Part shown: piece after piece, positions 1 to 10,703 of the stretch
Layout: each line of letters starts with the position of its first letter
Position numbering within the stretch: the first letter of the stretch is position 1
Source: Zasmidium citrigriseum
Taxonomy: Eukaryota > Ascomycota > Dothideomycetes > Mycosphaerellales > Mycosphaerellaceae
Direction: 5' to 3'
Assembly: GCA_002786025.1 (NCBI GenBank)
Contig: NHNW01000021.1
Coordinates: 488,501-552,500, forward strand
Length of the DNA stretch: 64,000 nt
Position numbers and translations under genes: made by a program
Notes under the pieces: model-generated
The model's input: the letters and a program-made list of their open reading frames with translations, nothing else
Database searches by the model: none
Told to the model about the DNA's origin: nothing

Positions 1-558
1 TCGACATATGCATCCTCGAGACGACCTCATCTGACGGTGAGCACAACTGGAGACTTCCAACATCTCAGGATAGGCCTGGACTGGTCGATGGTGAAGAACC
101 TGCGAAGATGACCCTTTTTTACAGCCTGAGACAGCCTTGCCATGGATGATGCAGAAACGTTTGACATGAGACCACATTCGACGGGACCTCGGAATGGATT
201 TGCCTTGCCTAAGCAGTCGAGAGCGGCGAGGATTGAGTTGGAATTGACGATAGTCGGCCTTTCCGTGGGAGAAATGTGTCGGATTTCGAAGTCAGTGTAG
301 GCAGCCCCGCGCCAGAACTAAGAGCTACATATTTGCTTAAATATCAGTTCAAGTACATTCGGCCACAGGCACTTGAAAACAGACGATCCCGTACACAACT
401 CCCATTGGAAACTTGACACAAAGCCGCGTCACGGCTATATACGAGTTTCACTTTCTCTACTCATGCTACTGATCGCTATATCCATTATCCAACCAGCTTG
501 AGGATAGTATTAGATGTAAAAGGCCCAGTCTCCAGGGAGACGGTACACTTCTCTCTGT
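1..558. other. Intergenic, left edge
   Basis: No convincing gene, repeat or RNA is visible. The stretch lies 3' of the leftmost flavoprotein gene, which is on the minus strand, so it probably holds that gene's terminator and the flank of a gene outside the window. The only open frames are short and lack a recognisable domain. Confidence 0.5.
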
Positions 559-1914
559 CTAATGGGAGCTTATGGCATTGAGGCCAGCAATACGTCCAAA
601 GACGAGTGCCCGCATAACGGCCACTGCATTTGGAGCCTTGTCGTAGAAATGGCCAGTGATCTCACCTGCAGCATATAGATTAGGAATGATGCCTCTCTGG
701 CCAAGAACGCGCGCTTCCACATCAGTCGCAATGCCGCCGAAAGTGTAGACAATGGCCGCGGCTAAGGGGAATGCGGTATACGGCGGAGCGTCGAGCGGCC
801 TAGCCCAGTTCGATTTCGATGGTTGCAAGCCTGAGGTAGTGGCGAGATTATCAAGCCGGCCCGCCGTAAAGCCAGACATGTCTGTGTTACAGGCTGCGTT
901 GTAGTTTGAGATTGTGTTCAGAAGCGCTTGTTCCGGCACCCCCATCTGTGCCGCCAGACCATATATCGTGTCCGCTGTCACTGGCGGCATATCGGAGCGG
1001 ATAGCTGCGTCATGGTCCTCCAGTTGTAAAAATCTGGAATCACAAATTGCCCAGGCTAACCGGCCCGGTGTGTCAAAATGTATGGTTCTGGAAAGATGCT
1101 CCCACGTGTCATGCACGAGTCCAGCACCTTCATCTACGAACCGCTTTCCCTCCTGATTCACCACAACCCCGTGCGGGTAATTGAGGACCAGTGGCGCTGG
1201 CTGACTGCTCCGTGGGTCGATTATTTCGCTGTGCATTCCGTTCCAATCGCCAGAGGCCTTGGCTCCGTTGGCCAGTGCCATCTGGATGCCGTCGCCGGCG
1301 TTCCAGGCCGTCCCAGGGGTCATCGGTCTCAACGTCTCCGCACCAGGACCAAGATGAGTACGCAGCATGTCTGGACTGCCTTGAAACCCACCACTGGCGA
1401 GCACAACAGACCGGGCAATGATTTGTCGCCCATCAGCTGCCTCAACTATGGCCTGTCCTCGGCCAAGATGAAGTTGCTGGGCACGGCAATTATACACCAG
1501 TTGGACACCCTTCGATTTGGCTGATTGCTTGAGGGCTTCGACAATGGCAGCACCTTTGCCAATAGGCTGGATCCTGTTAGGCCAAGATTTCAAGAAATAA
1601 TCCATGGCGTGAAACTGCACCCCCTGCTTTTCGAGCCATTGGAGGGCTTCAGGGGCCTGGCTAGCCAGCCTTTCGAAATACGCACGGTCGCCACCACTTC
1701 CGTTTGCAGCCATCATGTCGTCCACGAAGCCTGGTAATACCTCATTGACAGATGGCATTCGCATGTTGGCAGGGCTCCAGCGTGAGTTTCCACCGCTCGC
1801 ATGCTCTGGTGCATGCTCTAGCACGGCTATCTGCGCCGAGGGCGATAGTTCTGCAGCTGATACTGCGGCGGTGAGGCCGGCAATGCCATGACCAACTACG
1901 ACAAGGTCGTACAT
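559..1914 (-). CDS. FAD-dependent tricarballylate dehydrogenase / fumarate reductase-type flavoprotein
   Basis: This is a single exon of 451 residues. The N-terminus carries the Rossmann FAD motif VVVGHGIAGLTAA (GxGxxG at residues 8-13). Other typical features of the fumarate reductase/succinate dehydrogenase flavoprotein superfamily are VVLASGGFQG near the middle, FGGIATD in the last quarter, and the C-terminal ATP/FAD-closing segment LYAAGEITG...GRIAG. Length and the lack of a heme or NADH:flavin domain fit the TcuA-like (tricarballylate dehydrogenase) subgroup rather than the longer Osm1-like fumarate reductases. The protein has no signal peptide, so it is probably cytosolic. The substrate is unknown; a dicarboxylate, a tricarboxylate or a steroid-like enone are all possible. 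The lack of introns contrasts with most enzyme genes here and would fit an ancient bacterial origin, but this is inference. Confidence 0.85.
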   Translation of the reverse strand: MYDLVVVGHGIAGLTAAVSAAELSPSAQIAVLEHAPEHASGGNSRWSPANMRMPSVNEVLPGFVDDMMAANGSGGDRAYFERLASQAPEALQWLEKQGVQFHAMDYFLKSWPNRIQPIGKGAAIVEALKQSAKSKGVQLVYNCRAQQLHLGRGQAIVEAADGRQIIARSVVLASGGFQGSPDMLRTHLGPGAETLRPMTPGTAWNAGDGIQMALANGAKASGDWNGMHSEIIDPRSSQPAPLVLNYPHGVVVNQEGKRFVDEGAGLVHDTWEHLSRTIHFDTPGRLAWAICDSRFLQLEDHDAAIRSDMPPVTADTIYGLAAQMGVPEQALLNTISNYNAACNTDMSGFTAGRLDNLATTSGLQPSKSNWARPLDAPPYTAFPLAAAIVYTFGGIATDVEARVLGQRGIIPNLYAAGEITGHFYDKAPNAVAVMRALVFGRIAGLNAISSH

Positions 1915-2158
1915 GCTGATATACTCGAGTCTGAGAATCTTAGAGAACTAGGCTTTAGGGTGTTGGTGGTCTATGTCTCTTGGAACAGTTCTTGGTCGCG
2001 GTATCATTAGAAAATTGAGGCTCTCGCGTGCAAGCTTCGGATGCTCGTGGAGACTGATGAGACTAAGACGGCTCAGCTCGCCGCACTTTAGACCGTATTG
2101 AGCGGCGAAGGATCTGTGGGATCAGCAGTCTTCAGCTAGGCATCATAGCTGGCGTGCA

Positions 2159-4213
2159 TCACACAAATTTGATGGCCTGAACCTGGATACCTCGCCTCAG
2201 CAGTAGTTCCGGCGTCACTTCTGAATCGTTCTCATCACCAAGTCGTGGATCGATTGCTTGGGCCTCTCCAGTAGTGATGTTCCTGAATTGGGTCACATAG
2301 TCGCCTCCCACGCCGGCAACGACTTGCTCGACACGCCAGTCAATTGGCAGGTTTCCCAGGAAAGCTTCTCCGTCCATCAGACCATGCACATAAGCCGGCC
2401 CAACGACATTGAAAGTATCTCCGGCTATTGGTCGAAGGACAAGCGGGCAACGCAGTCCTAGGAGGACTGCTATACGATCTCCAGTTTGAAGGTCGATGGG
2501 GCCAAAGCCGAAGAGGTTGTGGTCTGAGTAGAAGAATTTGGCGCTTTGCCATCTTTTCGTGATGATGTACGGCACTTCTGGTACTGCAGACGAATCGGCA
2601 GAATCTGGATCAACTCGGGGGAGCAAATCTGCTTTCCAGGTCTCTAGATCTGGGAAGGCATTGGTCTGGTAGAATCGTTCAGCTAGCAAGTCCATTCGTA
2701 CGGTCCTTGCCCATGCGTCTGTCGTCGGCTCTCCCGTGTGATAGGTATTCGCCATTGAAGCCGGCGGTTTGATGCGTTTCAAGTAATCGAAAATTGCGGC
2801 GTCACTGATATCGTCGCCAAGTGGCTCGAAGATCGTCATCGTGGTATCCATCAGCCTTCCCGTAACTTCGAGCTGCCCGGTGTTGGCCTCATCATATTTG
2901 TACTGCGCTTTTGAGGACGCACTGGCTTCGTATGCACGCATAACGCCTGGGAAGACTTGCGGGTCTGAGCGCCAATCTGGTACCCATGAGGGGCCTTCGT
3001 ACCCGTTCTTTGCGAGCGAGCACTCGACTAGAAGATCGAGTCGTTGGCTTCTCGAAACAATGCTCAGGAATACGTCCTTGTAGACCTTCGAATACGGATC
3101 CAGATAGGACGGCCGTAGGCTCTGACGCACTTGGTCGTCCAATGATGACGCAACTGCATACGCCTTGTCGTTGGCCTCTGCACAAGCCTGGCGCCGTGCA
3201 AGGTACATCAGGTCGCCGAAGAGCCAGCCGCCGCAAGCCACCTCTTGAAGTGGACTGACACGGACGTAGAGCTCTGGAGGAATGTCATTCTTCTCAGCCA
3301 AGCAATAGATGGCCCTCCTGAGGTCTCGGTAGGAAATCGCATCATCACCACACTGTACGATGGCATCGCGCGCGAGCGTGACTTCCTGTACGACCCATAA
3401 CCTCTGAAACCAAGGTCTGTCGAGTAGTGTGATCACGGCTTGCCATTCATCTTCGGTCCAGGGCAATTGTACGTGTTGTAGATACTAGTCAAGCTCCTGA
3501 GCATCTCGAGCTTGAAACATGTAGGCGCCTTTCGATATCTCCACTTGTTGTCCGAAATACTGCAAAGCGGCCAAGCCTGATTTGCTGTCTGCTGACTCTG
3601 TTCCCAGCCACGCCAGGACTGTTGGTGCCGAGCTGTATATGTGGCCCATTAAAGCCACTTGTGAGCCACGCTCTTCCAGGTCATTTTGATTGATGCACAC
3701 GGCATCGACCCACAGCGTTCGGATGTGATCCACTTTGCGCAGGCTTCGCAGAGCAATGCCGAGATTTTGCGTGATATCGAGAGTACCTTCCATTTCATCA
3801 TGGCGCTCCGATCGCTTGGAATAAACGAAAGCCTTGTCAGGTTTCTCTTTCGGACCCCAGACGTACGAAAGTGCTTCGAAATCGGTGCTATGTCTATTGT
3901 CATCGCTTTGCACCTCGTCAAAGGGCCAGCTCGCATCACTTGGATGTTCGTAGGTAAGAGCGGCAGCCTGATTATCCTCCTGGTCCTGGAAGAACCAACG
4001 ACCCTCAGGATTTTGGTGGACCTCCCAGTTTGCAGGAAGCGTTTTCTGTACGTCGTCGATGGTGAGTCGGGCATTGGACGTCCTCGGTGGTCTCAGATGA
4101 TGACGATAGAGGTGGATTTTGATATCATCTTCATAGGTCCCAGGCAGCAAGTCTAGAAGTCGTATCTCGTTCTGGTCCAGAGCTTCATACTCATACCGCG
4201 TGGGGGGAGCCAT
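2159..4213 (-). pseudogene. HET-domain (heterokaryon incompatibility) gene interrupted by an in-frame TAG
   Basis: Two open segments in the same frame (4213-3488 and 3484-2159) are separated only by TAG at 3485-3487. The upstream part holds the HET core: FEALSYVWGP, LGIALRSLR, LWVDAVCINQND and a segment ending VLAWLG. The downstream part begins within the same domain with PWFQRLWVVQEV and ends with the usual C-terminal elements, GDRIAVLLG and YVHGLMDGEAFLG. Read through the stop, the product would be about 684 residues, normal for HET proteins, which act in allorecognition and programmed cell death. Two readings remain. One is a genuine nonsense mutation, as is common in het alleles. The other is an in-frame 60-nt intron from GTGGAG to GACTAG, but its donor is poor and the only branch-like site is too close to the acceptor. 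I favour a disrupted allele. Confidence 0.65.
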
Positions 4214-5259
4214 TCAGGCGTCGTGTCTGTCGTTCGAGATGTATATTGAGTCAGCTGTTCTCGATTGGGAAATTAAGGTGTTGTTGCTCTACTCAAGCTT
4301 TTTCAGCAACGTTTGTAGCGCATAGATGTTGTCTAAGGCTGAATGCTGTCAAGTGTTCAAGGTCGAGCTCGGCTTTAGCGGAGGTAAGCCGCAGTGTCGC
4401 ACCAGACGGCGCGCCTCCCATGCGGCTCCGGGTACTCGAGCGATTGACGAGCTGATGTGCACCATAGTGTAGATGTTAGATGCTGAAAATCGAATGGTTT
4501 GTCTCCTTGTGTTGTTCTGGTGAAGAATCAGAAATGTCAATGATGATGCGAAGATGAGGCGGAGCGGCGGAACGATTTTCCGTGGCTGGGAAGTGACCAG
4601 CCTCTCTCATTTCGTGTTGCACCTTCTTCTTCATAATCTCCTCAAGTATCCTTCACATCCCGGACTTGTACGAAGACAATAATACACCCTCACCATATTC
4701 AAGCTCCTCAAAAAGCAGCCGGAGTCTTTCAATTTTGATGCCACTCCATCCACCTATGATTCGACAGACACGAAATCGTGGCGCTCACAGACTTCGCCTT
4801 CAGCTCATCCAAACAAGCCACCTTAGGAGCTGTCCCCGGAAGTGAGCTATTGCAAGGCGTCTAGGCAGATCATAATCACCTTAAGATCCTGTCTTTGCCT
4901 TAAAGATGGCACGGAAGTTGGTGTTCATGGCTAAGGCGAGGACGGCAAGTCAGTTTGACTCCTGCTCATTCAGTGTTGGCCGGTGTTCGGTCACGTATAG
5001 CGCGTGATTACTTTAGATACTGACATACATCCTTCTGCACCTACTGTGCCGTACGCGGGAGGCATTTTCGCTAAAAGTCGTTCCAGATCTCAAGAGCCTC
5101 AAGCCAGCCGGCTCGGCATCAGCTACTACGCTGCAGCCACTTCTTGGCAAACACGATCTTTACTGCAGTGCGATGCAATAAAGGACGTCTACAAATGGCC
5201 GAGATGTGCCAATAGAGATTTGGGTATGTTAGCCTTTTGCAAGGCTGATTGCCATTGCA
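4214..5259. other. Intergenic, about 1 kb
   Basis: The gap lies between the 5' end of the HET gene and the Thr-rich secreted protein gene, so it holds both promoters (divergent arrangement). No coding segment with domain similarity was seen, and the short open frames here have no coding character. Confidence 0.5.
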
Positions 5260-6645
5260 ATGAGAATAATAGCGTTGGTTCTGGCGTTGCCATGGGCGGC
5301 CAAGGCAATACCGCAGAACGCGAGGACCATAACAAAAACGGTCACGACTACTAAAACGATATCGACAACACGCACGGTCACCAGCACTTCACGAATAACG
5401 CTGCCTGCTTCGACGACTATTAGTATGATTACAAGAACAGTGACTCGGGCAAGGACCACAATTACTTCGACGATAACCAATCCAAAAGAGACAGAATACC
5501 TGCCCGGCGAGACTGTAACTTTAGCGGCGCCAGACCCCTTGACTGTAACTCAGACGATGCCCGCGGAGACTGTTAGTTTTCCTCCTTTGCCTGCAGAGAC
5601 GATCGAACGAACAGTCACGTTGGCTGGGGAAACTATAGAGCGGACAACGACGCTGCCCGGGGAGACGATTGAGCGAACTGAGACCACTACATCAACGACG
5701 ACACTTCCTGGAGAGACTATCGAGCGCACCACGACTCTACCAGGCGAGACAATCGAGCAAACAACGACGTCTACTACCACGCTTCCTGCAGAGACTATCG
5801 AACGCACAACGACTTCTACTACTACATTACCAGCGGAAACGATTGAGCGAACGACGACTTTGCCGGGAGAAACGACTGAACGAACCATTACATTATCTGC
5901 AGACACCGTCGAGCGAACTACCACACTTCCCGCCGAAACCGTCGATCGCACGGTCACTTTGCCGCAAGAGACTGTCACTCAAGACGCTCAGACAATCACA
6001 ATCCAAGGCACCGATGGTAAGCACTGATCTCATTATACTGCAATCTTCGATCTGCTAACCACCTCTCTAGTCTCCACACTCACCCTCCCCGCCGAAACCA
6101 TCTCGACGACCTTCACCATCGATGGAAGCACGAAGACAGTAACACTTCCTCGATCGACATACACCTACATTCCCGAAGCCTGCAACCCCAGCGATCCAGA
6201 ACCAGAGCAGCCCGACGATCCACCAACACCCGAGCCCGAACCCCCAGAAGATCCCACCAACATTCCCGACAAGCGCTTCCCAGAAGGATGCTTCCTATAC
6301 TACTACCCGTCCGGTAAAGGAATCATCCAATCATTTGCCGGCCACAACATCACCGTCGACACGACTCTCAAGAACTACGACCGGCCACTGATAACCGTGC
6401 TGGGCAACAAAATCTACGACACGTGCGGTGCCGTGTTCCAGTGTGGCAATCTCATGTATACTTCAAAGACGCCGTATGGGCAGTATAACATGTATCGTGG
6501 CTTTGCGCTGACGTTGTCGAAATCGACGCAGCAGTGGACTTGTACGCTTTTCTATGGTGATATGACGGATGGGAAGCCTTTTGCGAAGGTCGATGAGGAT
6601 GTGGATACGGCGTATGGATACACTCAGGATGATAATTGTTGTTAG
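5260..6645 (+). CDS. Secreted threonine-rich tandem-repeat cell-surface protein
   Basis: There are two exons, 5260-6016 and 6071-6645, with a 54-bp intron (GTAAGC to CTCTAG, phase 1) and a predicted 443 residues. A signal peptide (MRIIALVLALPWAAKA) opens the protein. Residues about 20-85 are Thr/Ser/Arg rich. Residues about 85-270 are tandem degenerate copies of an 11-residue unit, LPGETIERTTT and variants (LPAETIERTTT, LSADTVERTTT). A Pro/Glu-rich linker with repeated PEP follows. The last ~140 residues form a Cys-containing globular domain (SGKGIIQSFAGHNITV, YDTCGAVFQCGN, WTCTLFYGD) ending in adjacent cysteines. Composition predicts heavy O-glycosylation and an extracellular or cell-wall location. 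No GPI-attachment tail is obvious. The function is unknown; an adhesin or wall-structural role is inference. Confidence 0.8.
5577..5960 (+). repeat. Tandem coding repeat, unit about 33 bp
   Basis: Degenerate copies of a unit encoding (L/T)P(G/A)ETIERTTT lie in the first exon of the Thr-rich secreted protein. Some copies are separated by an STTT spacer. Synonymous positions differ widely between copies (gag/gaa, act/acg, cgc/cga), so the array is old or under protein-level selection rather than freshly expanded. Copy number is likely to vary between strains. Confidence 0.85.
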
Positions 6646-7008
6646 TTTGATCAGTATAAGTTCAATGATCGAGCAGTAGAATGAAAACCCCCGTGGACTT
6701 CAATGGACTGCATCAAGACTTGTGTTGATGGAAGTTTTCGAATAGATGACGTCTGTGCCCATATCGACAATCGCTTCTCATGAGAATCATTGGACTGGCG
6801 ACGAGAGGAGTGAAATAGAAGGAGAAAAAGGAGTGATGGACGGCTAATGAAAGTTTGATTGGCGCTTGGAGGCGCCTTCCCGATGGGGATTCGACTCCGC
6901 CAATTCGTCCTAGCATTGGACTCGACTTCACGCTCCATCTTCCAGGCACGCGACATGGACCATCGATAACGACAAATCTTTCCATCCCCAGCGCCTTCAT
7001 TCGTCAAT
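6646..7008. other. Intergenic, 363 bp
   Basis: This gap holds the terminator of the Thr-rich protein gene and the promoter/5' UTR of the mL67 gene. A GGATTCGACTCC sequence near 6885 resembles a tRNA B-box but no cloverleaf could be folded around it. No other feature was seen. Confidence 0.45.
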
Positions 7009-8863
7009 ATGCGCGGACCGCCGCAAGAGCTGGCGGGCTACGGCCAGCACATCTACGCCTACTGCAATGTCCGGACAAACCAAGTCCTTTACTCATTGAG
7101 ACGGAACCTCAAAGTATGCACGCCATCGCCAATGGCCCTCTAATCAACTGCTGACTCATAATCAGGACTCCGCCCTCAAACAACTCCCAGACATCGGCGC
7201 CAACAACACCCCTCCCAAGATCCGCCCCGATCTCTGGAAACCCCTCTACAGCGTCACCCTCCCCAGCTCCGAGCAAGGCTTGCGACTCTTCCGAAAGCTC
7301 AAAGAATGGAAAAAAGTACACGAACTATGTTGGAAACCCCCGACGTATCTCAGCCGAAGTTATACAGAGAAGGAGATCAAAGAGATGCAGGAGAAGCTTG
7401 ACAACCGCGGTGGCAGCAAGAAAGAGACAGTGTATGATCTCATCAAGCGAGAGAAGAAGAAGATGCGGCAAAAGATTATCATGAATCAGAAGGCGAATAG
7501 TGTTGCGGATTTGGCTGCTGTGCTTATTGAGCAGGAGCGCGAGGGTGTTGCTACAGCTGAGCAGCGCAAGGAGGCTTTGGAGAAGAAGTTGGGGAAAGAG
7601 AGGGAAATTATCGTGAAGCTAGCCGAGGACTTTGAGCAAGGCGGTTTGAAGAAGATTGATGATGAAATCCAGATGATGCGGTTAATGCTCGCGGAGGAGA
7701 TCGAAGGGCAGAAGCAAAAGCTCAAGGTGAAGGTGGATCAGGCCAAACAGGAGCGGGAAAAGATGGTCTTCGCGAGCGCAGCTGTTCGGGAGGCCAAAGC
7801 TTGGGTTGGCCTGTCACCCCAGGAGAAGGAGAGGCAAGCAGATTATTGGAAAGGTGTGGTCGAAGGCGAGGACTTCGCCAAACCACAGCCAGGAAAGAAC
7901 ATCGACCTCCGCTCTCGCGAAGTCTGGTCTGCAGGGGCTTTTGCCTCGACAATGCACCGCGAATACAACCAGACCTGGGAACAGATCGCCATCGCATGTA
8001 GAGCGGAAGGGTATGCAGCACCCGAATCAGAGCTGGCCAGCGAGTCCGAATCTGCAGAGGCAACCTCAGAGAAATCGCCCGGAGTTTCTGGAGAACAGAC
8101 TGAGCCAAGGTCGACCGACTTCAAGGACGTCCTACCATGCTTCCCAGCAAGATTAGACCCGGCCCAAATAACACCCAGATGGGTTCCTAGGCGCAGCGGA
8201 AAAGGGTACAAATTGAACGAGCGGCATGCACCCAGTCTGTCCGCAGAGGGTGTCAAGGTGCAGTGGGCCAACTTTCTTGACGCTGAGTTCGCCGAAGCCT
8301 GGCCGGAGGCTGTCCAACATGAGCGCATGAGTGGCAGGAAGGAGAGGCTTGAGTTATTGGAGCAGCAGAGGAATGAGAAGAGCGAGGCATACCAGAGCGA
8401 GCTTGCAGAGATGGTGGAACTGAAGAGGAAGGAGATGGGCTTGGTGGAGGAGGAAGTTGAAGAAGATGTTGATGAGATATTTGAAGCGGCAGAACACGAT
8501 GCCGCTCAAGAGAAGACCCCTGAGCAGCTCGCTGCGGAGGAAGCGGCTGCCAAGGATAAGACTCCCGAAGAGATCGCCGCGGACGAAGCTGCAGCAGAAG
8601 AGGCCAGAATTGCTGAAGAGGCTGCCAAAGCTGCAGAAGAGGCCGCTCGTGTTGCTGCAGCGGAGGAGCGCGCCGCCAGGGAGGTGGCCGCGCAGGAAGC
8701 TGCAGTTGAGGCTCTCAAGAAGGTGCGTCTCGGGAGACGATTACCGCCCAAGCTTGAGGGTATTCAGAGCGAGATTCTGGCTCGGGTGCAAGCCAAGGCC
8801 ATGCAAGAAGGATGGAGAGGCGCTCCTGGTCAAGATACGCCTAAGCCTCCACCAGCACCGTGA
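7009..8863 (+). CDS. MHR1: Mitochondrial large ribosomal subunit protein mL67 (Mhr1 family)
   Basis: Two exons, 7009-7113 and 7166-8863, are joined across a 52-bp intron (GTATGC...ATCAG, phase 0) and encode 600 residues. The N-terminus matches the Mhr1/mL67 family: HIYAYCNVRTNQVLYSL, then IRPDLWKPLYSVTLP, then LRLFRKLKEWKKVHELCW. In yeast Mhr1 is a mitoribosomal protein that also takes part in mtDNA homologous pairing. Here the conserved domain covers only about the first 120 residues. The rest is a long charged, coiled-coil-prone extension: Lys/Glu-rich segments with several WA(N) and ITPRWVPRR-type blocks, then an Ala/Glu-rich low-complexity stretch at about residues 450-545. The start is the first ATG that keeps the conserved N-terminus. 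A cleavable presequence is not obvious. Confidence 0.88.
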
Positions 8864-9187
8864 GCAGAAAGTGGTATGTAAACTTGTACAGTATATAGAG
8901 CATGTGAAGACTACCTAGGTATTGATCATTTGCAGAATCTCACTCCGAACTTCAAGTTGGGTCACACCTTCCGCGACGTATGGATGATGCTTCGCGACTT
9001 CCGCGCATGTGATGCCAAGTCTGGTGTCAACGCTCCTTCCTCGTCTCAACTCTTGACTCACTTCCAAGTTGTCTTCTTCTCTTCAGATCTCCAGTCCCAA
9101 CAACGCCTCTCATACTCTGCAACACGCCGCCCGCACAGAATCACAGCAAAGAATCAAGCTGAAGACATCGACCCGCGATACTCCAAC

Positions 9188-9985
9188 ATGGACAGCTCTC
9201 CATTCGGCCGCCTTTCTGGCGAGCTTCGCAGCACGGTATGTGCTGTCTTTGCAAAGTTTACCTCAAATACCCTCAGCACCAACTCACCCTTCTTGCAGAT
9301 CTACGAATTCACCTTCTGTGACATACCGCCTCTCGTCATTGGCGGGACTACCGACGAGCGCCTCTCCAGCGACTACAGCACCATTGGAGAAGCCAAACCT
9401 GCGCTGTCAGGTCTTCCAGGTACTTGCAAGGCCATTCGAGCCGAGACGCTTCAGCTCTCAGGTATCGGAGGCCTGTTTGTCATTCAGGTCAACAGAATCT
9501 CGCGCCCGCCCATGCTCGAGTACGATTCGGAGCTCTGCCGACATGATTTGCAACAATGGACCAAGACTGTTGGTAAAGGTGTTTGCAAGTCGATCCAGAC
9601 CGTCGTCCTCGATATCGGGGTGGTGAGGCATGAGGAGATTGAGGAGTTCTGTGGTCCCATGGTCGATGTTCGAACGCTTGTCGATGCGCTCAAAGAAGGT
9701 GGCTTCCGGCGTGAGGTGGATGTCTTCATCAGATTTGCCGTGGATCACTCTCTGACCAGAAAGTACCTGTCCAGCCTGTTTCCAGCCTCAGACTTCGCTC
9801 CCTTTCAGATCGAATTCAAGCTTGGCGAGCGGGAGAGAGCGATGCAAGAATATGAAGCACACCGTCCAGACCATGCAAGGGAGGACTCGCCCAATTCGGC
9901 GTGCCGAACGATGGGTTTCGCGTGGAATATATCTGCAGGTCTTCTCCAATGCTTCCTCGATAAAACACCAGACGGCGTCTACTGA
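9188..9985 (+). CDS. SPFxxLSxELR-family protein (F-box-like N-terminus), copy 1
   Basis: The gene has two exons, 9188-9235 and 9299-9985, with a 63-bp intron (GTATGT...TTGCAG) whose length keeps the frame open. The predicted protein has 244 residues. Splicing restores the family signature: MDSSPFGRLSGELRST joined to IYEFTF, equivalent to the unspliced signature of the copies at 11925 and 53714. Next comes the second family motif, LPGTCKAIRAETL, followed by a variable domain. Such proteins are abundant in Dothideomycetes and resemble a degenerate F-box followed by a DUF-type body; no enzymatic motif is visible. Without the intron the frame could start earlier, but that N-terminus is not family-like. 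The 3' end is uncertain because GT/AG signals lie near the stop. Function unknown. Confidence 0.7.
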   Translation: MDSSPFGRLSGELRSTVCAVFAKFTSNTLSTNSPFLQIYEFTFCDIPPLVIGGTTDERLSSDYSTIGEAKPALSGLPGTCKAIRAETLQLSGIGGLFVIQVNRISRPPMLEYDSELCRHDLQQWTKTVGKGVCKSIQTVVLDIGVVRHEEIEEFCGPMVDVRTLVDALKEGGFRREVDVFIRFAVDHSLTRKYLSSLFPASDFAPFQIEFKLGERERAMQEYEAHRPDHAREDSPNSACRTMGFAWNISAGLLQCFLDKTPDGVY

Positions 9986-10703
9986 GAACTCGCACTCCAT
10001 GCTCGAGGCCGAGACAGTAAGTCTACTCTCTTTTCGACACCATTGTGAGATAGCTGACAGATGTGCAGTGCAAGAAGCGCTCACCAACTGCTGAAACTGC
10101 CCGATGCATCACTCTATTCGATTTCTTGACTTCAAATGCTTCTGCATATGATTTCAAGACTCGGGTCAGAACAAGCGCTCACCGTGGACTCTGATTGCAG
10201 AGTGGCAGGCAGCACGAGTCAATTGGCAGCATGGTTACCGGCGGACAGCCTACCAATCGATTGCTGGCACTAAGCTCGCTCATATGATAGTAATTTATGG
10301 GATCGGAGCATGATTGCTCAAATTGGACGATATTGACAGACCACGATACCTTTCTCGTCTTCGTCTTTCCATCAGCACCAAGACATGCCGTATGTATAAT
10401 CGCGGCTGACATCGGAGAGTGCAGAGCGTTGGTTACTCACCATAGACTAGTAAAAGCTGAAGCCGGGCATTCCGTCAAAGCCTTGATCGAGGTGGCAGAC
10501 AGTTGAATTTGGGCAGCCCGTGGCCTTGCGGGACGACTATTTAAAAGCTGTCGGTCTGTTCATCAATTGCTTGTTCCTATCTTTCCAGGAATCTATCAAT
10601 CGTTGGCCGTGGTCCAATACGTTCGCTTCTCACCTCCGCCTTCGTCCGTCTTTCCAGTTCGTCGTTCAGCTGCCTTCGGTAGTTCCGAAATCCATACGAC
10701 ACC
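9986..10703. other. Intergenic, promoter of the small secreted protein gene
   Basis: No gene is seen in this 718-bp stretch. The right half should contain the promoter and 5' UTR of the small secreted protein gene; see the TATA-like element at 10538-10545. Confidence 0.5.
10538..10545 (+). promoter_or_regulatory. TATA-like box TATTTAAA
   Basis: TATTTAAA lies about 160 bp upstream of the ATG at 10704, followed by a pyrimidine-rich leader. The position suits a core promoter with a leader of roughly 130 nt. This is inferred from sequence only. Confidence 0.45.

Noticed and set aside
1078..1524. Antisense open frame over the flavoprotein gene
   Set aside because: Shadow of a GC-rich coding region; no conserved motif.
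5577..5960. Regular repeats suggestive of a CRISPR array
   Set aside because: The repeats are contiguous, in frame, lack unique spacers, and lie in a fungal coding exon.
5550..5978. Long minus-strand open frame (142 codons) opposite the Thr-rich repeat
   Set aside because: It mirrors the tandem repeat on the other strand; its Val/Ser-rich translation is a by-product of the repeat composition.
6880..6900. tRNA B-box-like sequence GGATTCGACTCC
   Set aside because: No matching A-box at the right distance and no seven-pair acceptor stem could be formed around it.
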